DNA of 64,000 bases. Origin: Clostridium tagluense (GTDB lineage Bacteria > Bacillota > Clostridia > Clostridiales > Clostridiaceae). The DNA is taken from NCBI RefSeq assembly GCF_003865095.1, contig NZ_BHYK01000007.1, positions 1 through 64,000 of the forward strand. The letters run 5' to 3'. The notes below the pieces were generated by a model. It was given only the letters and a program-made list of their open reading frames with translations, searched no databases and was not told where the DNA came from. Within the stretch, counting starts at the first letter, position 1; each line of letters starts with the position of its first letter. Shown here piece by piece: positions 28,620 through 37,736 of the stretch. The position numbers and the translations under genes are program-made.

Positions 28620-29431
28620 AATTATTAAATAGTATAAAAGAAAAAAATCCTTTGGTACATCATATAACAAATTATGTTACGGTTAATGATTGTGCTAATA
28701 TTACCCTTGCTATTGGTGGGTCGCCAGTTATGGCGGAGGATATTAATGAGGTTTCTGATATGGTATCTCTTTCATCTTCACTTGTAATAAATATAGGAAC
28801 CTTGAACTCTTCAAGTGTACAATCTATGATTCAGGCAGGAAAAAGAGCAAATGAGTTAAATATACCTGTTATTTTAGATCCTGTTGGAGCAGGGGCAACA
28901 TCCTATAGAACAGATACTGCTAAAAGGATTATAGACGGAGTAAAATTAGCGGTTATCAGAGGAAATTTATCGGAAATAAAAACAATCTATGGTGTTAATT
29001 CTAAAACAAAAGGTGTAGACTCTTCGGAAAGTGTTTCTGAAAATGGCAATGAGCTTATAGAAGAAAAAGAAATGGCAAGAGCACTTGCGAGTAAATTAAA
29101 TACAGTGGTGGCTATAACTGGAGTGGTAGACATAATAACAGATGGAAAAACTCTTTACACCGCATCAAATGGGCATAAAATAATGGCTAAGGTTACGGGC
29201 ACGGGATGTATGTGTACTTCACTTATTGGTTGTTATTTAGGATCCGGAGATAACAATCTTCTAGCAGCTTTATCAGGAATCGTTTCTATGGGTATTGCAG
29301 GAGAAATAGCTTATGAAGGTTTAGATAAAAACAATGGTGGCACAGGAACTTTAAAAGTAAAAATACTAGATGCTATTTATAACTTATCTCAAATTGAAAT
29401 AATAGAAAGGAGCAAAATAAATGAAGAATAA
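28595..29431 (+). CDS. thiM: Hydroxyethylthiazole kinase
   Basis: 278-residue ribokinase-fold enzyme making thiazole phosphate from salvaged hydroxyethylthiazole. Marks: HHITNYVTVNDCANITLAIGGSPVMA at ~22-47, LDPVGAGAT at ~99-107, and the catalytic KVTGTGCMCTSLIG with Cys at ~205. The start lies inside the end of cytX, with ACTTGGAGGTGG as ribosome-binding site. Ends 11 bp inside thiE. Together with ThiD, CytX and ThiE it makes a salvage route. Confidence 0.95.
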   Translation: MEINKKIIELLNSIKEKNPLVHHITNYVTVNDCANITLAIGGSPVMAEDINEVSDMVSLSSSLVINIGTLNSSSVQSMIQAGKRANELNIPVILDPVGAGATSYRTDTAKRIIDGVKLAVIRGNLSEIKTIYGVNSKTKGVDSSESVSENGNELIEEKEMARALASKLNTVVAITGVVDIITDGKTLYTASNGHKIMAKVTGTGCMCTSLIGCYLGSGDNNLLAALSGIVSMGIAGEIAYEGLDKNNGGTGTLKVKILDAIYNLSQIEIIERSKINEE

Positions 29432-30047
29432 TATGGATTATAGCCTTTATCTTGTTACAGATAGGGATGTGCTCGTAAATACAGATATATATACTGATGT
29501 TGAGGAGGCCATAAAAGGCGGAGTCACATTAGTCCAGATTAGAGAAAAGAAGGTGGGTACTTTAGAATTTTACAACATTGCAGTAAAAATAAAGTCTATT
29601 ACAGATAAATACAAAGTTCCACTAATAATTAATGATAGAATTGATATTGCACAAGCTGTAGATGCTGCAGGAGTTCACTTGGGCCAAAGTGATATGCCAG
29701 CAGATATTGCAAGGCGTATATTAGGCAATAATAAAATAATAGGTGTTTCCACCTCAACTCTTAAGCAAGCTAAAAAGGCTGAAAGAGAAGGTGCAGATTA
29801 TGTAGGGGTTGGAGCTATGTTCCCTACAACTACTAAAGATGATGCAAGTGCAGTTTCTGTAGACTGCTTAAAAGAAATAAAGGAAGGTATTTCTATTCCT
29901 GTAGTTGCTATAGGTGGAATTAGTGAAAAAAATATATCATTATTAAAGCCAGCAAATATTGATGGTATAGCAGTAGTTTCGGCTATACTTTCCAAAAAAT
30001 CTGTAAAGATAGCAGCGGAAAAATTAGGGGATTTATTTAGAGTATAA
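29421..30047 (+). CDS. thiE: Thiamine-phosphate synthase
   Basis: 208-residue TIM-barrel enzyme that joins HMP-PP and thiazole phosphate to thiamine phosphate. Marks: YLVTDRD, VTLVQIREK, LIINDRIDIAQAVDAAGVHLGQSDMP, IIGVSTSTLKQAKKAEREGADYVGVGAMFPT (about 95-130) and VAIGGIS with the phosphate loop following. Last gene of thiD-cytX-thiM-thiE. The window shows no thiC, thiG or thiS, so de novo synthesis is not supported here. Confidence 0.95.
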   Translation: MKNNMDYSLYLVTDRDVLVNTDIYTDVEEAIKGGVTLVQIREKKVGTLEFYNIAVKIKSITDKYKVPLIINDRIDIAQAVDAAGVHLGQSDMPADIARRILGNNKIIGVSTSTLKQAKKAEREGADYVGVGAMFPTTTKDDASAVSVDCLKEIKEGISIPVVAIGGISEKNISLLKPANIDGIAVVSAILSKKSVKIAAEKLGDLFRV

Positions 30048-30174
30048 AAGCGAAAATTTTGAAAATTCAAAATAGTTGTTGTAATATAGGTAAAAACAAA
30101 TTATAATCTATTTAGAAATTAATTTGATTATTACTGCTTTATTTATAAGAAGTCTAAAAACACTAAAGTAAGTT

Positions 30175-30210
30175 AGCCCAGTATGATGAATAATCACATT
30201 GGGCTTTTTA
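30175..30210 (+). terminator. Terminator after the thi operon
   Basis: AGCCCA...TGGGCT hairpin (30175-30180 with 30200-30205, extended by imperfect pairs) followed by T5, 128 bp beyond thiE. Confidence 0.75.
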
Positions 30211-30277
30211 TAATGTTTTTATGATTTAGAAATACATATAGTGTAGAAAAATGACAAAATTATAAGGAGTGTTCAAT

Positions 30278-31495
30278 ATGATATTTCCAGGTAAGGTTTT
30301 AATCGCACAGGGTGGAGGTCCAACCGCTGTTATTAATCAATCCCTAGTTGGCGCAGTGCTAGAAGCAAGAAAATTTGCGCAGGTAACAAAAGTCTATGGT
30401 GCTATAAGTGGAGTAAATGGAATAGTTAATGAAAATTTTTACGATTTAACTCGTGAAACAACTCATAATCTAGAGCAGGTTGCGATGACTCCCTCCTCCG
30501 CACTTTTATCTACAAGAGACAAGCCAGATGAAAAATATTGTAAGGAGATATTCACTGTGCTTAAAGCCCATGATATAAGATATTTCTTTTATATTGGGGG
30601 AAATGATTCAGCAGACACCGTTAGAATAGTAAATCAACAGGCTAAAATTTCAAATTATGAACTAAGAGCAATTCATATTCCAAAAACTATAGACAATGAC
30701 CTTATGATTAACGATCATACTCCTGGATACGGATCGGCCGCTAAATATATAACCAATGCTTTTATTGGATCCAACCTTGATAATAGAGCATTACCAGGCA
30801 TCTATATAGGAGTAGTAATGGGGCGTCATGCAGGATTTTTAGCAGCTGCATCAGCCCTAGCTAAAAAGTATGAAGATGATGGTCCACATTTAGTATATTT
30901 GCCAGAAAGGGTCTTTAGCATTGAGCAATTTTTGGTTGATGTAAAAAATGTTTATGATAAACATGGAAGATGTGTAATAGCTGTATCAGAAGGTATTCAA
31001 GATGAAAAGGGAGTGCCAATCATTACAAGCCTTATGGAGAAAGTAGAAAAAGATGCTCATGGAAATATACAACTATCAGGAACAGGAGCCTTAGGGGATC
31101 TTTTATGTAAATATATCAGAGATAATTTAAATATTAAAAGAGTTAGATCCGATACCTTGGGATATCCACAAAGATGCTTTATGGGATGCGTGTCAGATGT
31201 AGATAGAAATGAAGCTCGTGAAGTAGGAGAAAAAGCTGCACAGTTTGCATTGTGGGATAATGTGGATGGATCTATTACTATACATAGGACGGGCCATTAT
31301 TCTGTGGATTATAGACTTACGCAATTAGATGCAGTAGCAGGAAAAACAAAGGTAATGCCTGATGCTTTTATTAATAGTGCATGCAATAATGTAACTGAGG
31401 CATTTTTAAATTATGCAAGGCCATTATTAGGTTCAGACATGCATTATGCACACAGACTTAGAGCACCTAAAATACCGAAAATTTTATATAAATAG
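30278..31495 (+). CDS. Diphosphate-type 6-phosphofructokinase (PPi-PFK family)
   Basis: 405 residues from MIFPGKVLIAQGGGPTAV. AAGGAG 9 nt upstream sets the start at 30278 rather than three codons earlier. Family marks: GGGPTAVINQSLVGAV (phosphoryl donor loop), YIGGNDSADTV, PKTIDNDLMINDHTPGYGSA (PKTIDND favours PPi over ATP), GVVMGRHAGFLAA, and LVYLPERVF. ATP enzymes have GGDG and classical PPi enzymes GGDD; here it is GGND, so donor choice should be tested. It phosphorylates fructose-6-phosphate in glycolysis, reversibly if PPi-dependent. Stands alone. Confidence 0.85.
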   Translation: MIFPGKVLIAQGGGPTAVINQSLVGAVLEARKFAQVTKVYGAISGVNGIVNENFYDLTRETTHNLEQVAMTPSSALLSTRDKPDEKYCKEIFTVLKAHDIRYFFYIGGNDSADTVRIVNQQAKISNYELRAIHIPKTIDNDLMINDHTPGYGSAAKYITNAFIGSNLDNRALPGIYIGVVMGRHAGFLAAASALAKKYEDDGPHLVYLPERVFSIEQFLVDVKNVYDKHGRCVIAVSEGIQDEKGVPIITSLMEKVEKDAHGNIQLSGTGALGDLLCKYIRDNLNIKRVRSDTLGYPQRCFMGCVSDVDRNEAREVGEKAAQFALWDNVDGSITIHRTGHYSVDYRLTQLDAVAGKTKVMPDAFINSACNNVTEAFLNYARPLLGSDMHYAHRLRAPKIPKILYK

Positions 31496-31517
31496 GGCTG
31501 GAAATTATATGGGTTAA

Positions 31518-31553
31518 TAATAAGTCAAAATACATTAGCATTTTGACTTATTA
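31518..31553. terminator. Bidirectional intrinsic terminator
   Basis: TAATAAGTCAAAAT / ATTTTGACTTATTA between the convergent genes ending at 31495 (+) and 31577 (-). Confidence 0.75.
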
Positions 31554-31576
31554 CTGAAATCCACGGAGTAAATGTT

Positions 31577-32794
31577 TTAAACTTTAGAACTCAAGGTTAT
31601 ATGATCTTTAACCTTACTTAAGGCATAATCTAGCGCAGAATCTAAATTATTATTATTTTTTCCTCCACCTTGCGCAGAAAGGTCACTTCCACCGCCTTTA
31701 CCATCTATAAGTGTTATGGCATCCTTAAGAAGGGCGTTCATGCTAATCATATTTAAATCCTTTGAACACATAAATAAAAGATTTGCTTTATCAACAGATT
31801 TTACTCCAAATAAAACTACAACCTTTGGTGAGGATACTAATTTTGTTGCTAAGGTATTAGTGTATTTTAAATCACCATTATCAAAAATGCATTTAAGCAC
31901 CTTAATATCTTCTATTTTTGTAGCGGATTCTAACATATTTTGAACTTCATACTGTGCAACTATTGCTTTTAATGTACTTTTTTCACTAAGGGCCTTATTA
32001 AGTTCAGAGGAGAGCCTATCTACTTCGGATAAGAGAGTAGAACTATTGCAGGATAAAAGTTTAGACATTTTATCTATGGCCTCATGTTTTGAAATATAAT
32101 CAGAAACTGCTCTCGAACCACATAAAAATTCAATTCTCATACCATTCTTGTATTTTTCAAATTTTATAACCTTAATTAATTGTACCTCAATAGTTGAACT
32201 AGGATGTATTCCACAGCAAGGATTTACATCAATATCGCCTATCTTAACTATTCTAATTTTTTCGCCAGCTTTTACTGGGATCTTTTTTATTGTTAATTTT
32301 TTTAATTCAGAATTGCTTGGATACAGTACTTCTATGGAAATATTGTCTAAAACTATTTTATTAGCCTTTGTTTCGGAGGCTTTAATTTCATCACCTATAA
32401 TAATTTTATCAATATCGATTGTTGTAGAATCCCTTCCAAGGTGAAAACCAATGGTAGATGCATTAAATAAATCAGCAAGACAAGCAGAAAGGATATGCTG
32501 ACCTAGGTGTTGTTGCATATAGTCGTATCTTCTATGGAAGTCTATACTACATTTAACCTTGTGAATTTTAAGTGGTTTAATTGAAACTACATGATATATT
32601 TTTTCATCTTCTTCATAAACATAGGTTACTGCAGTACCATTTATATTTCCAGTATCACAGGGCTGTCCACCGCTTTCAGGGTAAAAACAGGTTTTGTCTA
32701 GTTCAATATGATACTCTTTTTCTTTTTCTATTACATTTATTACTTCAGCTGTAAATTCTGTTTGATATGGATTTTCATAATATAACTTTTCCAA
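31577..32794 (-). CDS. Alanyl-tRNA editing protein AlaX, long form with DHHA1 domain
   Basis: 405-residue stand-alone editing factor that hydrolyses Ser- or Gly-tRNA(Ala). The N-terminal part holds a small barrel (CFYPESGGQPCDTGNI, the AlaRS editing signature); the zinc site follows in QQHLGQHILSA (~95-105) and CCGIHPSS (~195). The C-terminal DHHA1 domain ends with IDGKGGGSDLSAQGGG. No synthetase catalytic domain. AAGGAGATG site upstream on the minus strand. Monocistronic, convergent with pfp. Confidence 0.9.
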   Translation of the reverse strand: MEKLYYENPYQTEFTAEVINVIEKEKEYHIELDKTCFYPESGGQPCDTGNINGTAVTYVYEEDEKIYHVVSIKPLKIHKVKCSIDFHRRYDYMQQHLGQHILSACLADLFNASTIGFHLGRDSTTIDIDKIIIGDEIKASETKANKIVLDNISIEVLYPSNSELKKLTIKKIPVKAGEKIRIVKIGDIDVNPCCGIHPSSTIEVQLIKVIKFEKYKNGMRIEFLCGSRAVSDYISKHEAIDKMSKLLSCNSSTLLSEVDRLSSELNKALSEKSTLKAIVAQYEVQNMLESATKIEDIKVLKCIFDNGDLKYTNTLATKLVSSPKVVVLFGVKSVDKANLLFMCSKDLNMISMNALLKDAITLIDGKGGGSDLSAQGGGKNNNNLDSALDYALSKVKDHITLSSKV

Positions 32795-32907
32795 AGTTAA
32801 GCATCTCCTTTTAATATCTATGTTGCATAGTAACTATGCTGGCATAAAATACATTATATGTTTTTAATCTATGGGAAATTTTAAGACTTTATAAAAAATC
32901 AAGTCTG

Positions 32908-32990
32908 TAATATTGCAGCATCGCAGATGATGATTTAATCCCCTTAGTGGGGACTGCAGAAGAAGCTCTCACTTTTAAAATGTGAGTGTG
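32908..32990. repeat. Dispersed repeat remnant, copy C
   Basis: Bases 32908-32938 repeat the 31-nt tail of copy A (13044-13074) exactly. Two hairpins follow: CCCCTTAGTGGGG (32940-32952) and GAAGCTCTCAC...GTGAGTG (about 32962-32989). The last looks like right ends of IS200/IS605-type elements, which carry TnpB guide-RNA sequences, but no transposase gene is present. The rest of the 32795-33204 gap shows only AT-rich DNA that should hold the promoter for the Nudix gene. Confidence 0.55.
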
Positions 32991-33204
32991 TTAGTATATT
33001 CTATATTGTACCATAAAAATATTAATGAGAAGATACTAAGATTTTAAAAGATATAGATGTGGATTGCATATAAAGTATACAAATGATTATAAAAGTATTA
33101 ATATATGTATATATATATTAATATGTTGGTGAAGATTATCATTAATGTAAGCTGACTATTAATAAAGAGATAAAAATTAAGAAAAAATGTGTGGAGGGGT
33201 TATT

Positions 33205-33639
33205 ATGGATTTTGAGAAGTCTTGTGGCGCTGTAATTTATAGAATGATAGATGGAAATTTAGAGTTTTTAACCATTAGTCATAGAAATGATGGACACTGG
33301 GGTTTTCCCAAGGGACATATGGAAGAAAATGAATGTGAAGAAGAAACGGCAGTAAGAGAGGTTTCTGAAGAGACTGGACTTTTGGTTACTATAATTAATG
33401 GATTTAGAGAATCTGTAGACTATTTAATAAAACAAGAGACCAGGAAAGAAGTTGTATATTTTTTAGCTCAGGTGCAAAGTCAGATTGTTCATATCCAAGT
33501 AGAAGAAGTAGCAGATTATAAGTGGTCAAGCTTTCAGCAAACAAAACAACTATTATCTTATAAAAGTAGTAAGGAAGTTTTGGAAAAGGCCTGCCAATTT
33601 ATTGTTGAAACAGTTAAAAAATCCAATGAAAAAAAATAA
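33205..33639 (+). CDS. Nudix hydrolase, probably Ap4A-type
   Basis: 144 residues from MDFEKSCGAVIYR; GGAGGGG 5 nt upstream decides this start. The Nudix box is complete: GHMEENECEEETAVREVSEETGL (about 39-61), with the HWGFPKGH lead-in typical of asymmetric diadenosine tetraphosphate hydrolases. It should cleave nucleoside diphosphate-linked substrates with Mg2+. In contrast to the protein at 276, all catalytic residues are present. Monocistronic; the terminator stem begins inside the last codons. Confidence 0.88.
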   Translation: MDFEKSCGAVIYRMIDGNLEFLTISHRNDGHWGFPKGHMEENECEEETAVREVSEETGLLVTIINGFRESVDYLIKQETRKEVVYFLAQVQSQIVHIQVEEVADYKWSSFQQTKQLLSYKSSKEVLEKACQFIVETVKKSNEKK

Positions 33640-33657
33640 TATTTCATTGGATTTTTT
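33616..33657 (+). terminator. Terminator overlapping the Nudix gene end
   Basis: A6-TCCAATGAAA / TTTCATTGGA-T7, with its left arm inside the coding sequence. Confidence 0.85.
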
Positions 33658-33716
33658 TATTGATTTTGTAATTAATTAGATTTTAGAGATCAACCTACTG
33701 TTGAGGTGATTTTCCA

Positions 33717-35432
33717 TTAAATTTTAAACTTAGAGACTTCCTCAGTTAATTGTTCTACACTTTCCTTGGATTTTGTTACTTCTCTAATGATTTTATTTGA
33801 TTTATCAGTTATATCTCCTACTTTTTGGGCGATATTTGTGGTTCCTTCTGCTCCTTCGTTAGAGGCCATGGATACCTGCTCTATTGTCTTTATTACCTCT
33901 TGAAGTGAAGCTAAAAGTTCCTCAGAAGTGGAGCTGAATTCTAGCACAAGATTATTTACAAAATCTGCATCCTGACTATATTCACCTGCCACATTTAGCA
34001 TTGTATTATAATCATTACGTACATCTTTCGATACAAAATTTAACAATTCATTGGAGCTAGATGATAGGTCATTTACTGAATCGGTAACTTTTTCAGTTAT
34101 ACTTTGTATTTCAATCACAGTATTCTGAGATTGTTCTGCAAGTTTCCTTATTTCATCTGCAACCACAGCAAATCCTTTTCCTGCCTCGCCAGCTCTTGCA
34201 GCTTCAATGGCAGCATTTAATGCCAAGAGATTGGTTTGTGATGATATCTGCATAATTGCATTAGATAATACATTAATTTGTCCTACTACTTTTGAATTTT
34301 CCATTGCAATTTGCAATTTATCTTTGGTCTTAGAGAATATTTCTGATGCCTTCTCTTGTGATTTTGTCACATTATCTTTAGTATTTAGTGCTCTTTTGTT
34401 TATTTCTTGAGCTTCGGTAGCGCCTTCTTGAGCTTTTGTTGCTATAGACTGAACTGCTCTTTCTATCTCATCTGCTGTTGAATTCATTTCCTGTGCTGAT
34501 GCTGCAGTTTCCTCCATTCCAGCAGATAACTCTTCTGTAGTTGCGGATACTTCTTCTATATTTATGTTTAAATTATTCATATTTTCTGAAATAGTGGTTA
34601 CCACTGTTTTAATAACATTAGATTCTTCTAGCACATTGCCAATTAAAAGTTTTAATGAATTTTGCATTACACCCATTGCATTTGAAATATCTCCTATTTC
34701 ATCTTTTCTATTTTTGAATTTTTCAGTGGAGTTCATTGTAAAATCGCCATTAGCTATAAGTTTTAAATGATTTACAGCTAAAACTAATGGATTTGAAATG
34801 GATCTCGAAATAATAAAGGTTAAAGCAAAGCCAACAGCTAAGGCAATTAAAAATATTACAAAAAACACTTTTTGCGAAACTTTGAAATCTTTATCATTTT
34901 GAATTTTTAAATCTTCTGCTAATTTAGTATTATACATTGCGATTTCTTTTAAGCTATTTTGAAATTGTTCTTTATTTTTTTCAATAGAGTTTAATTGATT
35001 AATGGCTTCCTTCTGTTTCCCTTCCATGGATAGTTTGATAGCTTCATATGTTCCTTCTATAAATTTATCATTATTGACATCAATAATATCAATTCTATCT
35101 TTTTCATATTTATCAGTATTAGCTTGTTTGAAATTTTTCCAGTTTTCTGAAAATATGTTTTGCCTACTTTGAATATCTTTTAATTTTTCATTTTGTTTAT
35201 CTTTATCTTCTGTATGAATTAGTACGTAGTATGAATTTGCTTCTATAGCCCTAGCTTGGTTTCTGTTCTCATTTAACCATTCAATGCTTAATAATTTGTC
35301 TGTATACATTGTTGTCATATCTTTATTTGCCCTTGAAAGATAATAATATCCTACACCACTCATCATGATTATAAGTAATAACGATACCATTGAAAAAATT
35401 ATAAGTTTTGATTTAACCTTTAAGTTATTCAT
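33717..35432 (-). CDS. Methyl-accepting chemotaxis protein with four-helix-bundle sensor
   Basis: 571-residue chemoreceptor. TM1 (~8-28), a helical periplasmic-side sensor of the 4HB_MCP type (~30-185, nearly all charged helix: [27 protein letters not shown]), TM2 (~190-212), HAMP (~214-268) and a signalling domain with [33 protein letters not shown] at about 400-432. 4HB receptors bind small acids or amino acids or report on the membrane state; the ligand is not readable. The conserved core is shared with the receptor at 18797, but the sensor domain is unrelated. Confidence 0.92.
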   Translation of the reverse strand: MNNLKVKSKLIIFSMVSLLLIIMMSGVGYYYLSRANKDMTTMYTDKLLSIEWLNENRNQARAIEANSYYVLIHTEDKDKQNEKLKDIQSRQNIFSENWKNFKQANTDKYEKDRIDIIDVNNDKFIEGTYEAIKLSMEGKQKEAINQLNSIEKNKEQFQNSLKEIAMYNTKLAEDLKIQNDKDFKVSQKVFFVIFLIALAVGFALTFIISRSISNPLVLAVNHLKLIANGDFTMNSTEKFKNRKDEIGDISNAMGVMQNSLKLLIGNVLEESNVIKTVVTTISENMNNLNINIEEVSATTEELSAGMEETAASAQEMNSTADEIERAVQSIATKAQEGATEAQEINKRALNTKDNVTKSQEKASEIFSKTKDKLQIAMENSKVVGQINVLSNAIMQISSQTNLLALNAAIEAARAGEAGKGFAVVADEIRKLAEQSQNTVIEIQSITEKVTDSVNDLSSSSNELLNFVSKDVRNDYNTMLNVAGEYSQDADFVNNLVLEFSSTSEELLASLQEVIKTIEQVSMASNEGAEGTTNIAQKVGDITDKSNKIIREVTKSKESVEQLTEEVSKFKI

Positions 35433-35745
35433 ATTTATTGTTGCCCCCTATTATATTTTATACATAATCATACAATATAACTAAAATTTCGTCAATAATT
35501 TTATTATTTGCTTCGTAATAATTGTAATTTACACTAAAATTTAAAATAGTTATAGTGTATACTTAAAATTATCCCATAAAAATCAATTTATAACATAGGT
35601 ATTTTAAAGACATGAGTGGCAACATTTATACATAAAATTTTCACAAATAAATGCTATAATAAACTCTGACATATAGGTAACTTATAGATAAGAGAGGATA
35701 CAGGGAAAAATAGAGGAAGTTAAATAAAAAAGGTTGGTGACGGGA

Positions 35746-37512
35746 TTGAAAAGAAAAAAGGTGAGAAGAAAAAGAATTTTGGTTGTAGGTACAATATTTT
35801 CTATAGTATTTATGGCTCTTGTGAGTAGATTGGTTTATTTAATGATTATTAATGGGACAAGTTATAAACAGCTGGCATTAAAACAGTGGACAAAAACTAT
35901 AAAAACAGCCCCCAAAAGAGGAGTTATTCTGAGTAAAAACGGTTCGAAATTGGCATCAAGTGCCGATATTTATAGGATTGATGTTGATTTAAATGTACTT
36001 AAAAAGTATTTAGGGGGTAAAAAAATTCCTGAAAAGCAAGCCGCGTACCAACTGTCACAGAAACTGAATATTAAAAGTAGCGATGTTGAAAAAATATTAA
36101 ACAGCAAAGATAGTAAGGGAAAGCTACTTCAATTTGTATTGTTGAAAAGAAAAGTTGAAGAGGAAATGGTAGATACCATTAAAGCATTGAAATATAAGGG
36201 GATAATAATTTCAAGAGATGTAGAGAGAGTGTATCCAAATGGTAGCTTTTTATCCCATGTTATTGGACATACCAATTCGGATGGAGATGGGGTAGGTGGA
36301 GTAGAACAGAGTTATAACAAGGAACTTGCAGGTGTGCCCGGGGTAAAAGTGACTGAAGTGGATAGGGATAATAATGAATTGCCCTACAGAGAAGCAACCT
36401 TGGTTAAGCCTATAGACGGAAAGGATTTAACGTTGACTATAGATGAACGAATTCAAGAGTTAGCGCAAAAAGTGGCTAATGAAACATTGACTATAAATAG
36501 TGCTAAGTTTGTTAGCATAACAATTATGAATCCACAAAATGGGGAAGTTTTGGCTATGGCGAGTGCACCGAATTATAATCTAAATAAGCCTTATACAGAG
36601 GGTAAAACAGATAGCGAAATACAGGAAACCTGGAAGAATAGAGCTATCAGTAATGTGTTTGAGCCAGGATCAATTTTCAAAGTTATAACATCTGCGGCCG
36701 CACTTGAAAACAATTCGGTTAAAGGCGATGACCGTTTTGTAAGTAATGGGAGCATTAAGGTTGGTAATACAACATTGTATAATGATAATAAAGAGGCTTA
36801 TGGAGTTGAGACGTTTTCAGATATAATTAAAAATTCTGATAATGTTGGATTTATTAAGCTAGGAGAAAAAATTGGAAAGGAGAATTTTTATAAATTTGTA
36901 AAGGCGGCTGGCTTTGGAGAGAAAACTGGTATAGATTTGCCAGGTGAAAGTACCGGACTAATAAAGGATTTTAAAAGTATTGAACCTATTGATCTTGCAA
37001 CCATGTCCTATGGGCAAGGTGTTGCAGTTAGCCAAGTGCAGTATATTGCCGCCTTCAATGCAGTCGCAAATGGGGGTACTTGGATAAGACCACATATTAT
37101 GAAGGAAATATCCCACATGGAAAATGGTAAAAAAGTTCTGGATAAAAAGTATGATAATCTTGGTGAAAAGACTATAACAAGTAGCGAAAAAGCAGCACAA
37201 CTAAGAACGTATTTGGAAAATGTTGTAAAGGGAGGAACCGCAACGGATACCTATATGAAAGGTTACCACATAGCTGGAAAGACAGGAACTGCAAATGTGG
37301 TAAACAGTACCACGGGAGGCTACGAGTCTGGTAAGTATATAGCATCCTTTGCAGGTATGGCTCCTGCTGATAATCCAAAGGTAACATTGATAGTTACTAT
37401 AGAAGAACCAAACTCCAGTAAATATTATGCCGCTCAGACAGCAGTACCTGCAGCACGCAAGCTATTTTCAGGTCTATTTACAATACTTAATATATCTCCA
37501 GATAATAAATAA
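35746..37512 (+). CDS. Class B penicillin-binding protein (FtsI/SpoVD-like transpeptidase)
   Basis: About 588 residues. N-terminal cytoplasmic KRKK patch and one TM helix (~10-32), a dimerisation domain with APKRGVILSKNGSKLASS, and a transpeptidase domain holding SxxK in GSIFK (Ser ~309), SDN (about 363) and KTG at ~512. It cross-links peptidoglycan outside the membrane. The C-terminal PASTA domain of SpoVD is absent, so it is closer to a plain PBP2-type enzyme; whether for division or sporulation is open. Start unclear: TTG at 35746 follows GGTGACGGGA at good spacing; TTG at 35734 is an alternative. It lies outside any mur/fts cluster. Confidence 0.85.
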   Translation: MKRKKVRRKRILVVGTIFSIVFMALVSRLVYLMIINGTSYKQLALKQWTKTIKTAPKRGVILSKNGSKLASSADIYRIDVDLNVLKKYLGGKKIPEKQAAYQLSQKLNIKSSDVEKILNSKDSKGKLLQFVLLKRKVEEEMVDTIKALKYKGIIISRDVERVYPNGSFLSHVIGHTNSDGDGVGGVEQSYNKELAGVPGVKVTEVDRDNNELPYREATLVKPIDGKDLTLTIDERIQELAQKVANETLTINSAKFVSITIMNPQNGEVLAMASAPNYNLNKPYTEGKTDSEIQETWKNRAISNVFEPGSIFKVITSAAALENNSVKGDDRFVSNGSIKVGNTTLYNDNKEAYGVETFSDIIKNSDNVGFIKLGEKIGKENFYKFVKAAGFGEKTGIDLPGESTGLIKDFKSIEPIDLATMSYGQGVAVSQVQYIAAFNAVANGGTWIRPHIMKEISHMENGKKVLDKKYDNLGEKTITSSEKAAQLRTYLENVVKGGTATDTYMKGYHIAGKTGTANVVNSTTGGYESGKYIASFAGMAPADNPKVTLIVTIEEPNSSKYYAAQTAVPAARKLFSGLFTILNISPDNK

Positions 37513-37637
37513 TAAAAAATTTACTATTAAAACATAAACATTATATCATTCATAAGTTACTTAGTTATTCTAATTGCTTCAGTAAACACAAACACTTAAA
37601 AATATATAAAAATATACAAAAAAAGAGGAATATGACA

Positions 37638-37653
37638 TATATTCTAGAATATA
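37638..37653. promoter_or_regulatory. 16-bp perfect palindrome upstream of the PAS kinase
   Basis: TATATTCTAGAATATA, 84 bp before the kinase start. Possible operator; no regulator known. Confidence 0.3.
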
Positions 37654-37736
37654 ATATTTTGGAAATATTTTTAAGGAAATCTAGTTTAGTTATAAAATCA
37701 AGCAGGTTTCAATGGATTTTTAGAGGGGGGATTAAG

